From Rhyzopertha dominica (Eukaryota; Arthropoda; Insecta; Coleoptera; Bostrichidae), in the NCBI GenBank assembly GCA_025024175.1, contig QCXZ01000001.1:5208001-5272000 (forward strand): DNA of 64,000 bases, in the 5' to 3' direction. The first letter of the stretch is position 1. Each line of letters begins with the position of its first letter. Below are positions 61,289 through 64,000 of the stretch, one piece after another. The translations under genes were made by a program, and so were the position numbers. The notes beneath the pieces are model-generated. The model saw nothing but the letters and a program-made list of their open reading frames with translations. It did not search any database and was not told where the DNA came from.

Positions 61289-62490
61289 GTACTGAGTGAG
61301 TCCAAGCAGGATTGCTACACGCTTATGGCTTCGCTACCGCTAGCTCACGCTTGCATTGAAGTTGCCTATAGCACATTTATCTCTTTTCTTGCGCTTATAA
61401 GCTGCTTAAAATATAGTGATTAACCTCAATCAGTGGTAAAATATTTTTTATAGTTCTAGCTTGCCTGCTTTCTATAATGAGTGCCTTGAATTCTATTGGA
61501 CATCGCTTCGCAAAACTTTGTTCTTCTATCTGGGTCATTTTTCATTTGTGGAGCTTCAGATTTTTCTAACGAGTTCATGTGATAGTACTGTTGCACTACA
61601 GCTATCTCCCGAATCGACAGGTTTAATAGTGAGAAAACCCTAACCGCAAGAGGGAGAAGATTGAAGGACTTCTTGAATTCAATTTCAAATCAAAGCGGAT
61701 TTTGGAATCTAGCTTAAGGCTGTTTATACGTACTACTCTACATGGTTTATGCAAGACAAAATCCGTATTTTACATCATATCGATTTGAGATTTTTATCTG
61801 AGCGCTTAAATTATTTCTCTCGGGAGTTGTCATCGTACTTTTTTTGAAATTCACACTGACTTTTGCCGAAAAAAATAAAAAGGTGCCAGAAAAAAATTAA
61901 GATTAAAACAAACAAAAAAATAAGACGAGAGCACCAGAGAAAATTCAATTTTGATACGTAAAACATTTGTTCTTTTCTTTATCGCAGCAAAAATGAATTT
62001 TTGTTGCATCAAATTAGCACCGAGGGAGTCAACCTTTAATGCTTTGCGGGGCGGAGCTTCGCGCTCATAAACTATGCAGATGTACCCCTTGTTGCAAACC
62101 TTTTATAATTTGCGGATGGATCATTGTGGTCTTAAATTATCTGTATTTATTGCCTCTTCTTAAAACTGTCACCACTTTTGTTTTTATCACTAGGGAAATC
62201 TTAGATGCTACTCGAAGGTTTTAGTTTTGAATACACACGCGGAAAGAGTACTTTTGGGGGTTAAAACAGGAAAATTGCTATACATAGGTGTGTGAAATAA
62301 ATTTTGCATCAATTGTGCAACGGTAGAGAATCCCAGTGCAGTGCACAAATGCACAAAAAATTGGAAAGGAATATCTATTGGAATGGAATCCGATATAATT
62401 GCTGAAAGTTTCAAAGTATTGATATGCACGGACTGAAGTATGTAAAACTGGTAGGTGACAGCGACAGACATCTGACCGCAAAACCTTACG
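61289..62490. other. Downstream of last visible ZASP exon, unassigned
   Basis: No exon with convincing splice sites was found here. The ZASP reading frame after 61288 continues into poorly conserved sequence and is taken as intron. Confidence 0.35.
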
Positions 62491-63570
62491 GACCACAACT
62501 AGTTCGCCAAATGCAAAAACTATCTGCTGAGAAAATGTTTAAGAATTGCATCAAATGGCAAAAAGTCGTTTAAGTTCGACAAAAAAATAAGGTTTACCTG
62601 TGAAGCTGCGGAAAAATTTGAAATCTAACATAGAGCGATGGAGAGGAGCAATAAAAAAAGCCCTAAATTTCAGGAAAACAGAGGATGTTTCGTTTGATAA
62701 ACAATTGGCAGGATTATCTAGAAACATTGAAAATTGCCCAATGCATATTTGGTGATCATAAAAATTGTAAAAATTACTTTTGCACAGAAGCAAAACCAAA
62801 CGAAGAGAACTTCATTTCTGAGATGGATGAATGTGGTTTGCTTGGCGATTAACTGACATGCTCTAAATGATTAGTGCAAAATGTTCATAACCTTTTATTA
62901 AACATGACTAGCAAAGCAACAGGGACAAATAATTCATCGAAGAATTGCCAAACGAACCCCCGGAAAATTTACAAAAAAAGATATGAGCCGTATTCCTTAG
63001 CGGAAACGAGATAAAGCTTGTAGAAGACTTTTCGCAGATGATCAACCACAAAAAAAGAAAAACAAGTCTGTTGGTCCCCATTCAGATCATGGCCAAGTCA
63101 ACAGTGAATCTGATGAAGAAGATGTCATTGATGATGACTATAAAGAGCAGCAAATGGGAGAACTGCTTCCAAATACTTCAACAGGACTTGATGAAATAGA
63201 AAAACGTGGTTCCAAGAACGATCATATTATCTGGTTCCAATGTTGGTCGTGTTGTATATGTATGTATGACATTCTTGCTAAAAGTTTATTTCATTCTCTT
63301 TTCAAAGGCAATAAATATATGCGTTGCAGCAGTGATAATGAAGACTTGGCAAAAAAAATTGAAACTCTAACTGGATTTAAAATTAAAAACTCTGGTTTAT
63401 TTGTGCACTGCAATCACCAATTTCATGCTGCCAGTCCAATCAATGACACTGCTATTATAGAAATTAAATATCCTAGCTCCATAATAGTTATCAAGCATTA
63501 CTGTATAAATATATTAACGGTAATTGTCATTGTTATACATTACTTTACAGAAAAAAAATAATTTTTTGTA
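62491..63570 (+). pseudogene. Decayed YqaJ-recombinase-like fragment
   Basis: Plus-strand frames near 63050-63460 give an acidic leader (ESDEEDVIDDDY), a decayed SNVGR-like block, FKGNKYMRCSSDNEDLAKKI and KNSGLFVHCNHQFHAASP, then AIIEIKYPSSI. These resemble the YqaJ exonuclease core (GLFV...HPFL.ASPDG...IEIKCP), with key residues altered (Cys to Tyr, PDG lost). Upstream pieces at 62491-63000 are broken open frames of the same sense. Such genes occur in insect mobile elements. Confidence 0.5.
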
Positions 63571-64000
63571 TGATTTTGAGTTTACATTTTAACCGGCTTC
63601 TCTCTTTATGTACATAAAAATCGGCGATTAGTATTATTAATAGTAAAAATTCACGTTACTTGGTTTTTCAAATATATTCACAAACAAAATCTATCTTGAT
63701 TGTATTTTATAATAAAACATACCATTACTTGCTTTACTTTTTTAAATTTTGATAAAAGTATTTATTCGACAAAAAAGTTTCACTTGGGGGTAAAGGGTAC
63801 AAGTCAGAGTTGTAAGAATGTGATAAATTTACTTGGTGTAAAATTAGTTACACGTAATTAAGTTGAATTAAAAAAAAGAGTTTCATCAATAAAAGTAACT
63901 TTTGCCCAAATGACAAATTACCGTGCTCATAAACGGTTGGTCTGCGTGCAATATGCTGACAATACTAGAGTGACAGGTTAGGGGTCATAACTTATGTTGC
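63571..64000. other. Right-end AT-rich sequence, nothing seen
   Basis: No open frame, RNA gene or recognisable repeat. Confidence 0.4.

Overview
The window is eukaryotic and almost certainly from an insect; a beetle is my guess, but only weakly supported. It is AT-rich and intron-bearing, with single Ns and one 100-N assembly gap. The genes recognised are animal housekeeping or muscle genes, and transposons fill their introns. No viral, bacterial or CRISPR features were seen.

Layout. (1) 121-1108, minus: akirin, complete in three exons. (2) 1672-14324, plus: the TFIIIC subunit GTF3C5 (TFIIIC63), rebuilt here from eight exons with consistent GT-AG junctions and phases. The two genes are head to head across about 560 bp, so a shared promoter region is likely. 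The GTF3C5 introns hold a tRNA-like repeat, a LINE fragment, a nested foldback plus a hAT-type element, a transposon with an apparently intact two-exon transposase-like gene, and a dead mariner. (3) 14836-14906: a second tRNA-like copy folding into a full cloverleaf. (4) 15036-32220: about 58 tandem copies of a 294-bp satellite, with two main subtypes, a block repeated 16 monomers apart, and decayed monomers past its right edge. (5) 33430-35600: Tc1-like relics, one of them a head-to-head foldback. (6) 36052-38055, minus: a UPF0728 (C10orf53-like) gene with a long acidic C-terminal extension; its first intron carries a 1-kb palindromic element. (7) 38.4-49.1 kb: LINE remnants, two more large inverted-repeat elements and a DDE transposase pseudogene split by a hAT MITE. 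(8) 49350-61288, plus: a ZASP-type PDZ muscle protein gene (Zasp66-like). Three PDZ/linker exons, an alternative first exon with a nearby CRE palindrome and a conserved downstream exon are visible; the gene probably runs past the last exon seen. (9) The right end holds weak YqaJ-recombinase-like remains.

The four host genes do not form a pathway: akirin is a nuclear transcription cofactor, GTF3C5 serves RNA polymerase III, UPF0728 is uncharacterised, and ZASP acts at the muscle Z-disc. The most distinctive part of the window is its repeat content: a 17-kb satellite beside a gene end, and several near-palindromic elements, three of which share a TACAGGGT-like terminus.
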